64,000 bases of DNA from Megalonaias nervosa (GCA_016617855.1 JAECUM010001818.1:1-64000), one strand, 5' to 3'; counted from the stretch's first letter, positions 43,316 through 51,071 are shown. The notes: a model not told the origin generated them from the sequence alone. Translations and numbers: made by a program.

Positions 43316-43873
43316 ATGGATACCTGGGAACTTTATTACCTTTTGAACAATAGTTCGTATACTGCTTCTTGGAATCCTGTCGTGTGCGCTAAAGATGAAC
43401 TACCTCATCGCAAACCTAAAGACCATCAAGCTTATGTCATCAACACGGACGAAAGTCATCTTCCAGGCACTCACTGGGTTGCCGTCTACTTCCCTCAAGA
43501 GAATTGTGTGGAATATTTTGATTCGTATGGATTACCCCCTTTGGAAGACGATATCATTGACTTTATGAGAAGAAATGCCCAGACGACACGATACAATAAT
43601 GTGAAATTACAAGGCACAGATTCCATGGTGTGTGGACAATATTGTGTATATTTTCTTCATCAACGCAGTCTTGGATATCCTTTAGAACATTTGGTGACTT
43701 ATTTTGATCGTCACTCTTCTAGAAACGATGAGAAAATAGATCGATGGTTTTGTGACCATTATAGTTATCTTTTGTCTTTAGCTAGGAAACGTGGTGTACA
43801 TCAATGGCCTCATGACTTCCATCAATGGAAATCTCACATGATTTCACAACGTTGTCAACCTTGTCAAAAATAA
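43316..43873 (+). CDS. P1 adenain-like cysteine protease (185 aa)
   Basis: Maturation protease of the Ulp1/adenain (C5) family that cleaves virion precursors. The catalytic His is in GTHWVAVYFPQ, the Asp/Glu position in CVEYFDSYGLPP, the oxyanion Gln in KLQGTDSMVCGQYC, and the nucleophile Cys in MVCGQYCVYFL. Length is typical. The start is ATG 43,316. Intact. It is the last gene of the rightward core block and is followed by AATAAA at about 43,926. Confidence 0.93.
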   Translation: MDTWELYYLLNNSSYTASWNPVVCAKDELPHRKPKDHQAYVINTDESHLPGTHWVAVYFPQENCVEYFDSYGLPPLEDDIIDFMRRNAQTTRYNNVKLQGTDSMVCGQYCVYFLHQRSLGYPLEHLVTYFDRHSSRNDEKIDRWFCDHYSYLLSLARKRGVHQWPHDFHQWKSHMISQRCQPCQK

Positions 43874-43935
43874 TTTGTTTGATGTTACTTGTTACTTGTG
43901 ACTTATGACTTGTTACTTGTTACTTGAATAAAAAA
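43874..43935 (+). terminator. 3' end of the P1 core block, AATAAA
   Basis: A TTACTTGTTACTTG-type repeated 3'UTR leads to AATAAA at about 43,926. No other AATAAA was noticed between 35,400 and 43,900, so the core genes may be 3'-co-terminal. Confidence 0.65.
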
Positions 43936-44057
43936 TGTTGTGTTTTGAAAAAAAAATGTGTCTGTCGTTTGTTTTCAAAAAACACTGTGAATATATGCTC
44001 TTTGACTTCTTTCTATCCCTCATCATGACATTCGCTATCATAGCGTTCCGACACTAA

Positions 44058-44125
44058 AACCGAGTAGGGATGTTTTCTATCGCGTCCGCGTTTGAACCAT
44101 ATAAAGCGGGTGGGTCTCCAGTCTG
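44058..44125 (+). promoter_or_regulatory. promoter module of gene T3
   Basis: GGGATGTTTTCTATCGCGTC, CGCGTTTGAACC, then ATATAAAG (44,099-44,106) and CCAGTCTGACC as initiator. It is a diverged version of the T1/T2 module. Confidence 0.7.
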
Positions 44126-44151
44126 ACCATTCACTGTTGACTCGTCAACCT

Positions 44152-44521
44152 ATGAAGATGCCTTCCAGACTAGCCCAGCTGAACGAAGCTTACGTCAATT
44201 TACATCGTGTCAGGCTAAAACCTGATACCGAAGCCTGAAGAAATAGAGAATGTTAGGATGCTCTCCACAGTCCAAGGTCTGATAGAAGAGATGTTTAGAG
44301 AGGAAATTAAAAAAGAACAAGAAGAATGGACTGAGAAATACAGACTTCAGAAGAAGCAGAGAGAAGAACAACAACAACAGCAACAGCAGCAGCAAGAACC
44401 AGACAGAGGTTTTGTGGACTGTCGAGTAGACACCAAAGAATTCTCTTTCTCTTTTCGCAGAAGCAGACCGTATCCAATAGGAAAGCCTACTGCCAGACGG
44501 GGACGCAATCTTAGACAGTAA
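44152..44521 (+). CDS. gene T3, paralogue of T2, frame-broken
   Basis: ATG 44,152 opens a 28-codon frame (MKMPSRLAQLNEAYVNLHRV) resembling the T2 N-terminus (MSRITKLLELQMHLEYARRL). The rest is in another frame (ATG 44,258 to TAA 44,521): LIEEMFREEIKKEQEEWTEK, a polyglutamine run (9 Q), and a basic tail (RRSRPYPIGKPTARRGRNL). The 3' flank (stem-loop, then TCATTCAATTTGCCAA) matches that of T2. An apparent one-base shift lies around 44,230. Unlike T1 and T2 it lies just inside the right TIR and is single copy. The polyQ tract is encoded by mixed CAA/CAG codons. Function unknown. Confidence 0.65.
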
Positions 44522-44556
44522 AAAAAGATTGCCATTACTTCCGTGAACACAAAAAC

Positions 44557-44593
44557 AGCCCTTTTCAGGGCTACCCAATACTCTCGAAAAGAC
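44557..44593 (+). terminator. histone-type 3' stem-loop and HDE, gene T3
   Basis: AGCCCTTTTCAGGGCT (44,557-44,572), a perfect 6-bp stem with TTTC loop, is preceded by ACAAAAAC and followed by ACCCA, exactly the histone consensus flank. CGAAAAGAC follows 12 nt later. It lies 36 nt after the stop. Confidence 0.92.
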
Positions 44594-44628
44594 ATACTCA
44601 TTCAATTTGCCAAAATTTGTCATTAGAA

Positions 44629-44662
44629 AATAGAAGTGTGTCTATAAGCACTTCGTTTCTTT
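44629..44662. repeat. extra copy of the TIR inner-end motif
   Basis: TAGAAGTGTGTCTATAAGCA followed by CTTCGTTTCT repeats the inner end of the right TIR (44,711-44,743) with one change. An A-rich spacer separates the two. The core AGTGTGCCTATAAGCACT is an imperfect palindrome. Confidence 0.75.
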
Positions 44663-44849
44663 TGTCAGTAAAACAAAATATTTGTGTGTTTGTATGTTTA
44701 AAAAAAAAAATAGAAGTGTGCCTATAAGCACTTCGTTTCTCTGTCTTGTCCAATCGTGTCTGTCTGTGTTTGTAAGTAAAATGTAAAAAAGTCAACGTGA
44801 GTGCTTCTTTTAAGTCCGCGCGTTACATGTGATGTTTAGTTTTGGGGCC

Positions 44850-44910
44850 AGGGAATGTTTACCTTCACGTCCGTGCTACAAGTATATAAATCGGTGCGAT
44901 CGTCAGTCTG
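44850..44910 (+). promoter_or_regulatory. promoter module of gene T2, right copy
   Basis: GGGAATGTTTACCTTCACGT, CCGTGCTACAAG, TATATAAA (44,883-44,890), then GTCAGTCTGG initiator (about 44,902-44,911). The same layout as for T1 and T3. Confidence 0.85.
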
Positions 44911-44942
44911 GTTACCCACGTTGACGTAGCAGCTGCAACAAA

Positions 44943-45476
44943 ATGAGCAGAATAACAAAACTACTAGAACTCCAGATGCACCTGGAATATGCCAGACGGT
45001 TGCTAGATGAGCTGGCTATGGAGGCTTTAGCCGAAGAAGCCAGGCTTGAAGAGGAGGAGAAGAAAAAGAAAGAAGAGGAGATGAGAGGGATCCTACCTCA
45101 CCTCATGCTAAGACCTCTGTGTGAGGTCAAGCCTGAGGTGAGGACGCCTCCACAGGCAGTAGCAGCACCACAACAAAGACAGCCACAACCTCTGCCGCCA
45201 GTAACACCAGTACCAAGAGCCGCTGTCCTCCAGACAGAAAACTGGGAGGAGGAATTGGAAAGACAGAGGCAAGAGTGGGAGCCTCGGCGTCAGCATCCCA
45301 GGGTGCTGAATAGAAGAAGAAGAAGGGAACAAGTGTTCACTATCCCTCAAACTGAGGAGTGGGATAGTGAAGCCAATCAACCTCCCTCTGCGCTCCCAAC
45401 CACACGCATCAATTGGGAGCAGGACTGGAGCCGGCGATGCGTGTGTGGTGCCCGCCCTGGGAGATGTCATCATTAA
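44943..45476 (+). CDS. TIR gene T2, right copy (177 aa)
   Basis: Paralogous copy of 33,382-33,897. The N-terminus is MSRITKLLELQMHLEYARRL, followed by a Glu/Lys coiled coil, and a Pro/Gln-rich middle that is longer and differently composed than on the left (PQQRQPQPLPPVTPVPRAAV). Then comes a nearly identical C-terminal half with an RRRRR patch and CVCGARPGRCHH. The left copy has one more Cys (CGACPGRC). Open from ATG 44,943 to TAA 45,474-45,476. No family is recognised. The contrast between the diverged first half and the conserved second half points to gene conversion between TIRs or to selection on the N-terminus. Confidence 0.82.
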   Translation: MSRITKLLELQMHLEYARRLLDELAMEALAEEARLEEEEKKKKEEEMRGILPHLMLRPLCEVKPEVRTPPQAVAAPQQRQPQPLPPVTPVPRAAVLQTENWEEELERQRQEWEPRRQHPRVLNRRRRREQVFTIPQTEEWDSEANQPPSALPTTRINWEQDWSRRCVCGARPGRCHH

Positions 45477-45489
45477 CCAGGTGCATTTG
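45477..45489. repeat. stop-proximal half of a T2 inverted repeat (right)
   Basis: CCAGGTGCATTTG directly after the stop can pair with CAGATGCACCTGG at 44,973-44,985. The single difference from the left copy (C to T) still allows a G-U pair in RNA. Confidence 0.75.
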
Positions 45490-45503
45490 CAGTTCTAAAA
45501 AAC

Positions 45504-45543
45504 AGCCCTTTTCAGGGCTAACCAGATCTCTAGAAAAGAGAAC
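45504..45543 (+). terminator. histone-type 3' stem-loop and HDE, gene T2 right copy
   Basis: AGCCCTTTTCAGGGCT (45,504-45,519), 6-bp stem and TTTC loop, preceded by AAAAAAC and followed by AACCA. TAGAAAAGAGAAC starts about 12 nt later. It lies 27 nt after the stop codon. Confidence 0.92.
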
Positions 45544-45607
45544 CTATTCAATTTGCCAATTCGTGTGAATGTAGTGTAGTGTGACTATAAACACTCACTC
45601 TTTACTG

Positions 45608-45608
<1 letters not shown>

Positions 45609-45684
<76 letters not shown>

Positions 45685-45710
45685 TGTGTGTGTGTGTGTG
45701 TGTGTGTTTG
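45609..45710. repeat. (GT)n microsatellite, right TIR
   Basis: About 100 bp of GT with one TC interruption, longer than the matching CA tract in the left TIR. Confidence 0.97.
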
Positions 45711-45714
45711 CATG

Positions 45715-46325
45715 CACGTTCGTTGGTGAGAATAGTATATTGTGTGTGTGTTTTATGCTTGCTCGTTCGTTGGTGAGGATAGTATATTGTGTTTTATGCT
45801 TGCTCGTTCGTTGGTGAGGATAGTATATTGTGTGTGTGTTTTATGCTTGCTCGTTCGTTAGTGAGGATAGTATATTGTGTGTTTTATGCTTGCTCGTTCG
45901 TTGGTGAGGATAGTATATTGTGTGTGTGTTTTATGCTTGCTCGTTCGTTGGTGAGGATAGTATAGTGTGTGTGTGTTTTATGCTTGCTCGTTCGTTGGTG
46001 TGGATAGTATATTGTGTGTTTTATGCTTGCTCGTTCGTTGGTGAGGATAGTATATTGTGTGTGTTTTATGCTTGCTCGTTCGTTGGTGAGGATAGTATAT
46101 TGTGTGTGTTTTATGCTTGCTCGTTCGTTGGTGAGGATAGTATATTGTGTGTTTTATGCTTGCTCGTTCGTTGGTGAGGATAGTATATTTGTGTGTTTTA
46201 TGCTTGCTCGTTCGTTGGTGAGGATAGTATATTGTGTGTGTTTTATGCTTGCTCGTTTGTTGGTGAGGATAGTATATTGTGTGTGTGTTTTATGCTTGCT
46301 CGTTCGTTGGTGAGGATAGTATATC
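45715..46325. repeat. minisatellite between T2 and T1, right TIR (about 14 units)
   Basis: The unit GCTTGCTCGTTCGTTGGTGA followed by GGATAGTATATTGTGTG and TTTTAT is 40-50 bp with variable GT length. Fewer units and fewer variant types than in the left array. Frames across it are artefacts. Confidence 0.93.
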
Positions 46326-46344
46326 ATATGTGAAGTGAGTGTAA

Positions 46345-46405
46345 GGCATGTTTTCCTTCACGTCCGTGCTTGAAGTATATAAAAGCATAGCGTTCGTCAT
46401 TCGCG
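46345..46405 (+). promoter_or_regulatory. promoter module of gene T1, right copy
   Basis: GGCATGTTTTCCTTCACGTC, CGTGCTTGAAG, TATATAAAA (46,376-46,384), then CGTCATTCGCG as initiator. It decides the T1 start: translation must begin downstream, at ATG 46,438. Confidence 0.85.
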
Positions 46406-46437
46406 CCATTCTACACAGAATAAAAAGGAACAGAAAA

Positions 46438-47004
46438 ATGGATTTAATCAACAAGTTAAGAGATAGTTGGTGCTGGATGGTAGATGCAGTCTATGTAGTG
46501 GAAAAACTTCAAAAGAAGTGGAGGTTTCAAGTTAGCCTAGACTTTATGGCGAGACTCAAAGCAGCAAGTTATCATTTGCAAATGATAATAATGGAAGAAG
46601 CAGATAAGTTGAGAGGTTTCAACTATCCGAAATATGTGAGAGTAGGAACCTTGAAGAAGATTTTGGATATTGTTGTTGAATTGGAATCTTTTTTGGAAGG
46701 TATCTTCTCTTTAACAGAATGGCCTTTTGTCAAAAAAGGCTTAGACAATATCAAGAAAGCGGAAGACCTAATGAGAAAAGTACTGAAAGAAGAAGTGGAA
46801 AAGATCAAGGAAACGTGGAAGAAAGAAAGAAAGGACAAAGAAAACCAAAAAAAGAAAGAAGAGTTTGAGAAACTAAATCAGAGCTGGATGAAAATCCAAC
46901 AAAAATTCAGAGCTCTCGGACATCCTGACTGGATGCCCGAAGAAGAAAAGAAGAAAGGAATTATTCAAAAAGTCAGGACATGGTGGAAGAACTGGAGAAG
47001 ATAA
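46438..47004 (+). CDS. TIR gene T1, right copy (188 aa)
   Basis: The same protein as 31,714-32,280 with about five or six residue changes. MDLINKLRDSWCWMVDAVYV, a helical domain to about residue 115, a Lys/Glu-rich coiled coil (KKERKDKENQKKKEEFEKLN), then a basic aromatic end (VRTWWKNWRR). There is no signal peptide or membrane segment, and no recognised family. Both copies are open, which suggests that the protein mattered until recently. The stop TAA (47,002) is 17 nt before a perfect histone-type stem-loop. Confidence 0.82.
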   Translation: MDLINKLRDSWCWMVDAVYVVEKLQKKWRFQVSLDFMARLKAASYHLQMIIMEEADKLRGFNYPKYVRVGTLKKILDIVVELESFLEGIFSLTEWPFVKKGLDNIKKAEDLMRKVLKEEVEKIKETWKKERKDKENQKKKEEFEKLNQSWMKIQQKFRALGHPDWMPEEEKKKGIIQKVRTWWKNWRR

Positions 47005-47021
47005 AAGAAGAAGAACCCAAA

Positions 47022-47059
47022 GGCCCTTTTCAGGGCCACTTCCAATACCTCGAAAAGAT
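47022..47059 (+). terminator. histone-type 3' stem-loop and HDE, gene T1 right copy
   Basis: GGCCCTTTTCAGGGCC (47,022-47,037) is a perfect 6-bp stem with TTTC loop, preceded by CCCAAA as in animal histone genes. CGAAAAGAT lies 13 nt downstream (from 47,051). Confidence 0.93.
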
Positions 47060-47117
47060 CTTAATTTTCATTTGGTCTCCACCCTAAACGAATATATATA
47101 AAACCCTTCCTCTACTA

Positions 47118-47145
47118 AAAAACACGAACGCTCTTGATTCGTGTT
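47118..47145. repeat. short inverted repeat in the right TIR
   Basis: AACACGAA and TTCGTGTT enclose a 9-nt spacer, preceded by a TATATATAAA stretch. The same pair is present in the left TIR near 31,572-31,596. A cruciform or protein site is possible; function unknown. Confidence 0.55.
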
Positions 47146-47171
47146 TGTCTATAACCCTCTCTCAGGTAGCC

Positions 47172-47221
47172 TGACGTCACAGTACTTCTCTTTTTGCTAC
47201 ATTGTTACCAGTGTGACGTCA
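47172..47221. promoter_or_regulatory. two CRE palindromes (TGACGTCA) in the right TIR
   Basis: TGACGTCA at 47,172-47,179 and 47,214-47,221, matching the pair in the left TIR. Confidence 0.6.
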
Positions 47222-47264
47222 TGCCACCTGTCGCTTATCGCTCTACAAACCCACAGTATACTAG

Positions 47265-47395
47265 TCGCTCTACAAAATTTCCATTGACGCTATACAGGCC
47301 CAGGGTGTTCTAGTCCCTCTACCTAATTTTCCATTGACGCTATACAGGCCCAGGGTGAGATTTTATTTCTTGACGCTATACTGGCCCAGGGGGGG
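47265..47395. repeat. P1 right subterminal repeats
   Basis: CCATTGACGCTATACAGGCC followed by CAGGGTG occurs twice, with a third variant ending CTGGCCCAGGGG. Mirrors the left subterminal array with one unit fewer. Confidence 0.75.
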
Positions 47396-47444
47396 GTCTG
47401 TAATGCTAATTCCCATGGACGCTACGGTAACCCCATATACTACT

Positions 47445-47490
<46 letters not shown>

Positions 47491-47492
47491 GT
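47445..47492. repeat. (TAGA)n microsatellite at the P1 right end
   Basis: ATAGATAGATAG run starting immediately after the P1 terminal CT. It may have replaced or hidden a target-site duplication. Confidence 0.92.
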
Positions 47493-47783
47493 TCGTAAAA
47501 TGTCGAAGCAAAAATACCGAATAGCAGTAGCACACTCCGTAACAATTTCCAGCCGTTCCAAGGCAGCCATAGTCATTAAGGCAATTAACTGGATCATAGC
47601 AATTCTCAGCATCTGTGATGATAATAATAATATGGTTGGGTTTGATGCATTAGGGAACAGCAAGACATGTAGGTAATTTAGTAGCGATACAATTAGAATA
47701 AATGACCTACTTGTGTTGCTGTGCAGTAAAACACCAAAACCAAGCCATGTTATTATTATCATCAGAGATGCAATGTGTTGCAA

Positions 47784-47821
<38 letters not shown>

Positions 47822-48415
47822 GTAATGACGATAATAATAATGACAAGGTCATAAGCATTTTCAAGGTTATGCTGAATCTCAGTCACTGAACTGTGCTTTT
47901 TAGTGGAAATCGTTGCATACATTTTTTAATATGACTATCGTATTATGATCGAGACAACCATTTTGTTGAAGAAATTATGATTTTTAGTACTGTGATAAAA
48001 ATAATGCGACATTTGTTCTCATTTCAAATAGAATTTATAACCGTCGTTGAACAATTTCATTTTTTTTCCTCCAAGAGAGCGATATATTAACATTGTCCGC
48101 TAAATTTTATAAATATAAATTGAAATTAGTTTTTATGTAGGATCATCTACTTAAGCATTGTTGACTAATAGTATACAACGTTCTGCATCGTCTACATCAC
48201 CATGACATATTCAGTAGTAGGTGGTTAAAAAGGTCTTGGTTATGAAATACATCAATATGAAATTCTAGTCCATTTATATTCAAGAACAGTTGCATTAGCT
48301 GCTCTAAGCCGTTATTTTCTTGCCATTATATTCCATTCTATTATTATTAATTATTATTATTATTATTATTAAATAAATATTGTACTTTATTTCATTAGAT
48401 ATACTATGTATGGAT
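47493..48415. other. no gene seen; ATT microsatellites
   Basis: AT-rich DNA with an (AAT)n run at about 47,785-47,820 and an (ATT)n run at about 48,341-48,371. Frames on the minus strand here are encoded by these repeats. Confidence 0.7.
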
Positions 48416-48417
48416 AC

Positions 48418-48585
48418 GAGTCTCAGCTCGGCCATGGTGGGTATGTGAAAAAGTTTGCCGGTAGCTTCCAGTGGGTCGGTGTTTCTTTTTCTGGGTTCTT
48501 CCTCCACGTAAATTATTGGCTGAAAACGTACAGTATATCATGTACTGAAAAATGGCGCTAAACCCACAAAACAAAGCAAAATATA
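48418..48585 (+). repeat. SINE-like copy 2
   Basis: CTCAGCTCGGCCATGGTGGG start, TTTTTCTGGGTTCTTCCTCC middle, and GGCGCTAAACCCACAAAACA end. Same family layout as 17,870-18,060. The A-rich end runs into a TATC-rich tract. Confidence 0.65.
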
Positions 48586-48809
48586 TCTATCTATTCATTC
48601 ATTTATCTATTTATTTATTTAGCTATATAATTTTCTATATATTTAAGGATCGACTTATTTATCTAGCTAAACTTTCGTCTTCATGTTCTCATGTCTTCAG
48701 AAAACCCTATTATCTAAATGGAGATATTTTGTATTTTTTAAAATATATATGATAGAAAAGGTAAGGAACTTACATGCATTCACCACGATATACAAAATGG
48801 AGGCTACAA

Positions 48810-48810
<1 letters not shown>

Positions 48811-48869
<59 letters not shown>

Positions 48870-48885
48870 AATAAATAAATAAATG
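48811..48885. repeat. (AAT)n/(AAAT)n microsatellite
   Basis: AAT trinucleotide run changing to AAAT tetranucleotides. The 79-codon minus-strand polytyrosine frame here is an artefact. Confidence 0.95.
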
Positions 48886-48959
48886 AATAATGGAAATGAT
48901 GATCATAATGATGATAATGATGATGATCATCGTCATGACTACTATTCTACCATTATCAT

Positions 48960-50560
48960 CAAATTCTTCTTCCTCGTCTACTTCTTGTTTTGATGCTTGT
49001 TATGTATATTTAATTTAATTGTTTGTTAGTTAGATTTTTTTTTACATAAAATTGTAATGTAACATTGTATGTTGGACTTGACCTTGTCCAAAATTGAGTT
49101 AATTCATGCTTGACCAAACTGACTTTTTTATTTTATTCTGTGTAAACAGCTAATACATAGCTAAATCATTCTCTATGGGTATGGGATTAAAATCAGTATT
49201 ATTATTAATAGAGGTAAATATATTTATTGGGTCTAGGTCTAGGTTTTGGAATCTCCTAAGTGAATTTTACATAGTTCAGGTTATGATTTGTATAGTGCAA
49301 ACATCAAGATCATTATAGAAGGTTATTTTCCATTAGGTAATGTATTTTTTATTTATGCAAAATGCTAATTGTGACCTGAGGTCACGTAGAGAACTATATA
49401 ATCTTTCAGCTGTTCTTTAAGACCTAGCACTTTTAAGTTGTATTATATGTTGTGTCCAGTATTTCATTTTTGGGCTGGAGAATTTATTTCTTAAAATTAT
49501 TGAATTCAAGTGATTATTTTCTCTGGAAATACAAAAGTACTCTGATAAAATTAATGGATAGGGACATTCACTGGAATTTATAGTGAACTCAGACCTGGAA
49601 TTATATTCCTGTGATACAACAAAAGACTGTTGACACATCAACACTTTATAAGCTACCACAGACACATCATCCTCTTCAGTTTTTGCATTTATTCTGGACT
49701 TTTACTGAATTTTATTCAGGATTTTAAATTACTAGGATTTATGATATCTGTAATTGTTGAATTATTTTGGGATTTAATTCGCAATACCGTTATTTTTTTT
49801 CTTCTTCACATTTTCACTTTGTATTCTAGGAAAATAAATTATTTGTTAAAATAAAAAAACAACAACTTATTTTTCACTCTTTTCTGTTACTTATTTTAAG
49901 AGCATAGACTCGTAACATTCTCAATATCTAACAATCATATCCACTCCACAACAATATGTACTACAGGGATAAGAAGCAAGTAGTCAGAAGTAAGAAATAT
50001 ATTCTGTGTTGATACAACAACAGTGACCTATCCAACCGTGGCCATTCGCGCAACCAAGTTGATATCTAGGCAGTAATGACTGCCACATCATATACGGTTT
50101 GTTGTTGGGTATGGTGAGGATGGCGATTTATAATCTAATAAAAGTAGTACTTTACGAAAAGAATGCAACTAATCCTTGAATTTTAGTTGACACTGTGTAC
50201 TATTCTCTTCTATTTACTTATTCGGTTCCAAGAAATATTTAAACGTGCACTGAAAATGTTATCGATATCCCCGGGGCCCGGGCCCGTAAGGAGGACCGGG
50301 CCGAACAACGCTTTTTAATTTTATAAAAGAAAAAATATTTTGAACAAGAACTAGGAGAGGCTCGGGTGTTTCTTACCGCAGGGCCCGTGATAGCTGTCTA
50401 CGGCCCTGCTGGCCTATAGTTTGCCCGCCGAAAGAATTATTAGCATGTTTTGCTTAAAACCTCATTAAAGAAATTATTTCATGCCCGGCTGGAATATGTT
50501 AAAGCCTCCCAACAGAGAACTTAATCACTGTGTCCAGAAATAATATGTGCATGTTTTATT
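48960..50560. other. no gene seen
   Basis: AT-rich non-coding sequence. A GC-rich patch (CCCCGGGGCCCGGGCCCG, about 50,269-50,286) stands out. The frames at 49,417-49,854 are not recognised. Confidence 0.65.
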
Positions 50561-50561
50561 C

Positions 50562-50885
50562 GATATATGTATATATGACTTCTCACACGCTGCTATGTGT
50601 ACACCTGTTTATGGCATATTGTTGATATATGTATATATGACTTCTCACACGCTGCTATGTGTACACCTGTTTATGGCATATTGTTGATATATGTATATAT
50701 GACTTCTCACACGCTGCTATGTGTACACCTGTTTATGGCATATTGTTGATATATGTATATATGACTTCTCACACGCTGCAATGTGTACACCTGTTTATGG
50801 CATATTGTTGATATATGTTTATATGACTTCTCACACGCTGCTATGTGTACACCTGTTTATGGCATATTGTTGATATATGTATCTC
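50562..50885. repeat. 62-bp tandem repeat, 5 copies
   Basis: The unit GATATATGTATATATGACTT, CTCACACGCTGCTATGTGTA, CACCTGTTTATGGCATATTG repeats with only single-base differences. A sixth partial unit ends at ATCTCTTG. High identity implies recent expansion. Confidence 0.95.
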
Positions 50886-51068
50886 TTGATCACTATAGTT
50901 ATAGATATTAATTCATTTTTAAATCTGTGAGTACGTGTGCGGGCATACTTGATTGTGTGTAATTGAGATTTGAAAAAAATAATTATTACATAACCTGTTA
51001 CAGAAGTTGAAGACAACATGGCAGATGGGTCTATCATAACTAGATGCGTTATCATCATTAAATAAAGA

Positions 51069-51071
<3 letters not shown>

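Larger units (their letters stand above)
31221..47444. mobile_element. Polinton/Maverick (adintovirus-like) element P1, PolB-less
   Basis: A 16.2 kb element bounded by terminal inverted repeats that begin AGTAGTATA and end TATACTACT, in line with Polinton AG...CT ends. The unique core (34,130-44,710) encodes packaging ATPase, retroviral-type integrase with chromodomain, adenain-like protease, penton, double-jelly-roll MCP, pVI-like and X-like proteins, which is the Polinton/adintovirus morphogenesis set. There is no PolB. The flanking six bases (CGCTTA left, ATAGAT right) do not match, so no target duplication is seen. The right flank runs straight into a TAGA microsatellite. Several core genes carry single-base frameshifts but no internal stops. 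The TIR copies differ from each other, so the insertion is not brand new. Confidence 0.9.
44711..47444. repeat. P1 right terminal inverted repeat (2.7 kb)
   Basis: Inverted copy of 31,221-34,129 with the same gene order mirrored: T2, (GT)n, minisatellite, T1, CREs, subterminal repeats. Substitutions and small indels distinguish the copies. Confidence 0.93.

Noticed and set aside
44210..44623. 137-codon minus-strand frame over T3
   Set aside because: Shadow of the polyQ and charged T3 gene (polyleucine run); T3 has a promoter and hairpin on the plus strand.
45581..46313. CVCVCV and CFMLARSLV repeat frames
   Set aside because: Products of GT dinucleotides and minisatellite units, not genes.
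31221..47444. Hidden PolB or Rep in P1
   Set aside because: I looked for exonuclease DxE, NLYG, KLMNN, DTDS and Walker-type helicase motifs other than the packaging ATPase in the listed frames and found none.
47406..47922. Leucine/isoleucine-rich minus-strand frames as membrane proteins
   Set aside because: Encoded by ATT/TAGA microsatellites.
48697..48936. Polytyrosine protein
   Set aside because: Translation of an AAT trinucleotide repeat.
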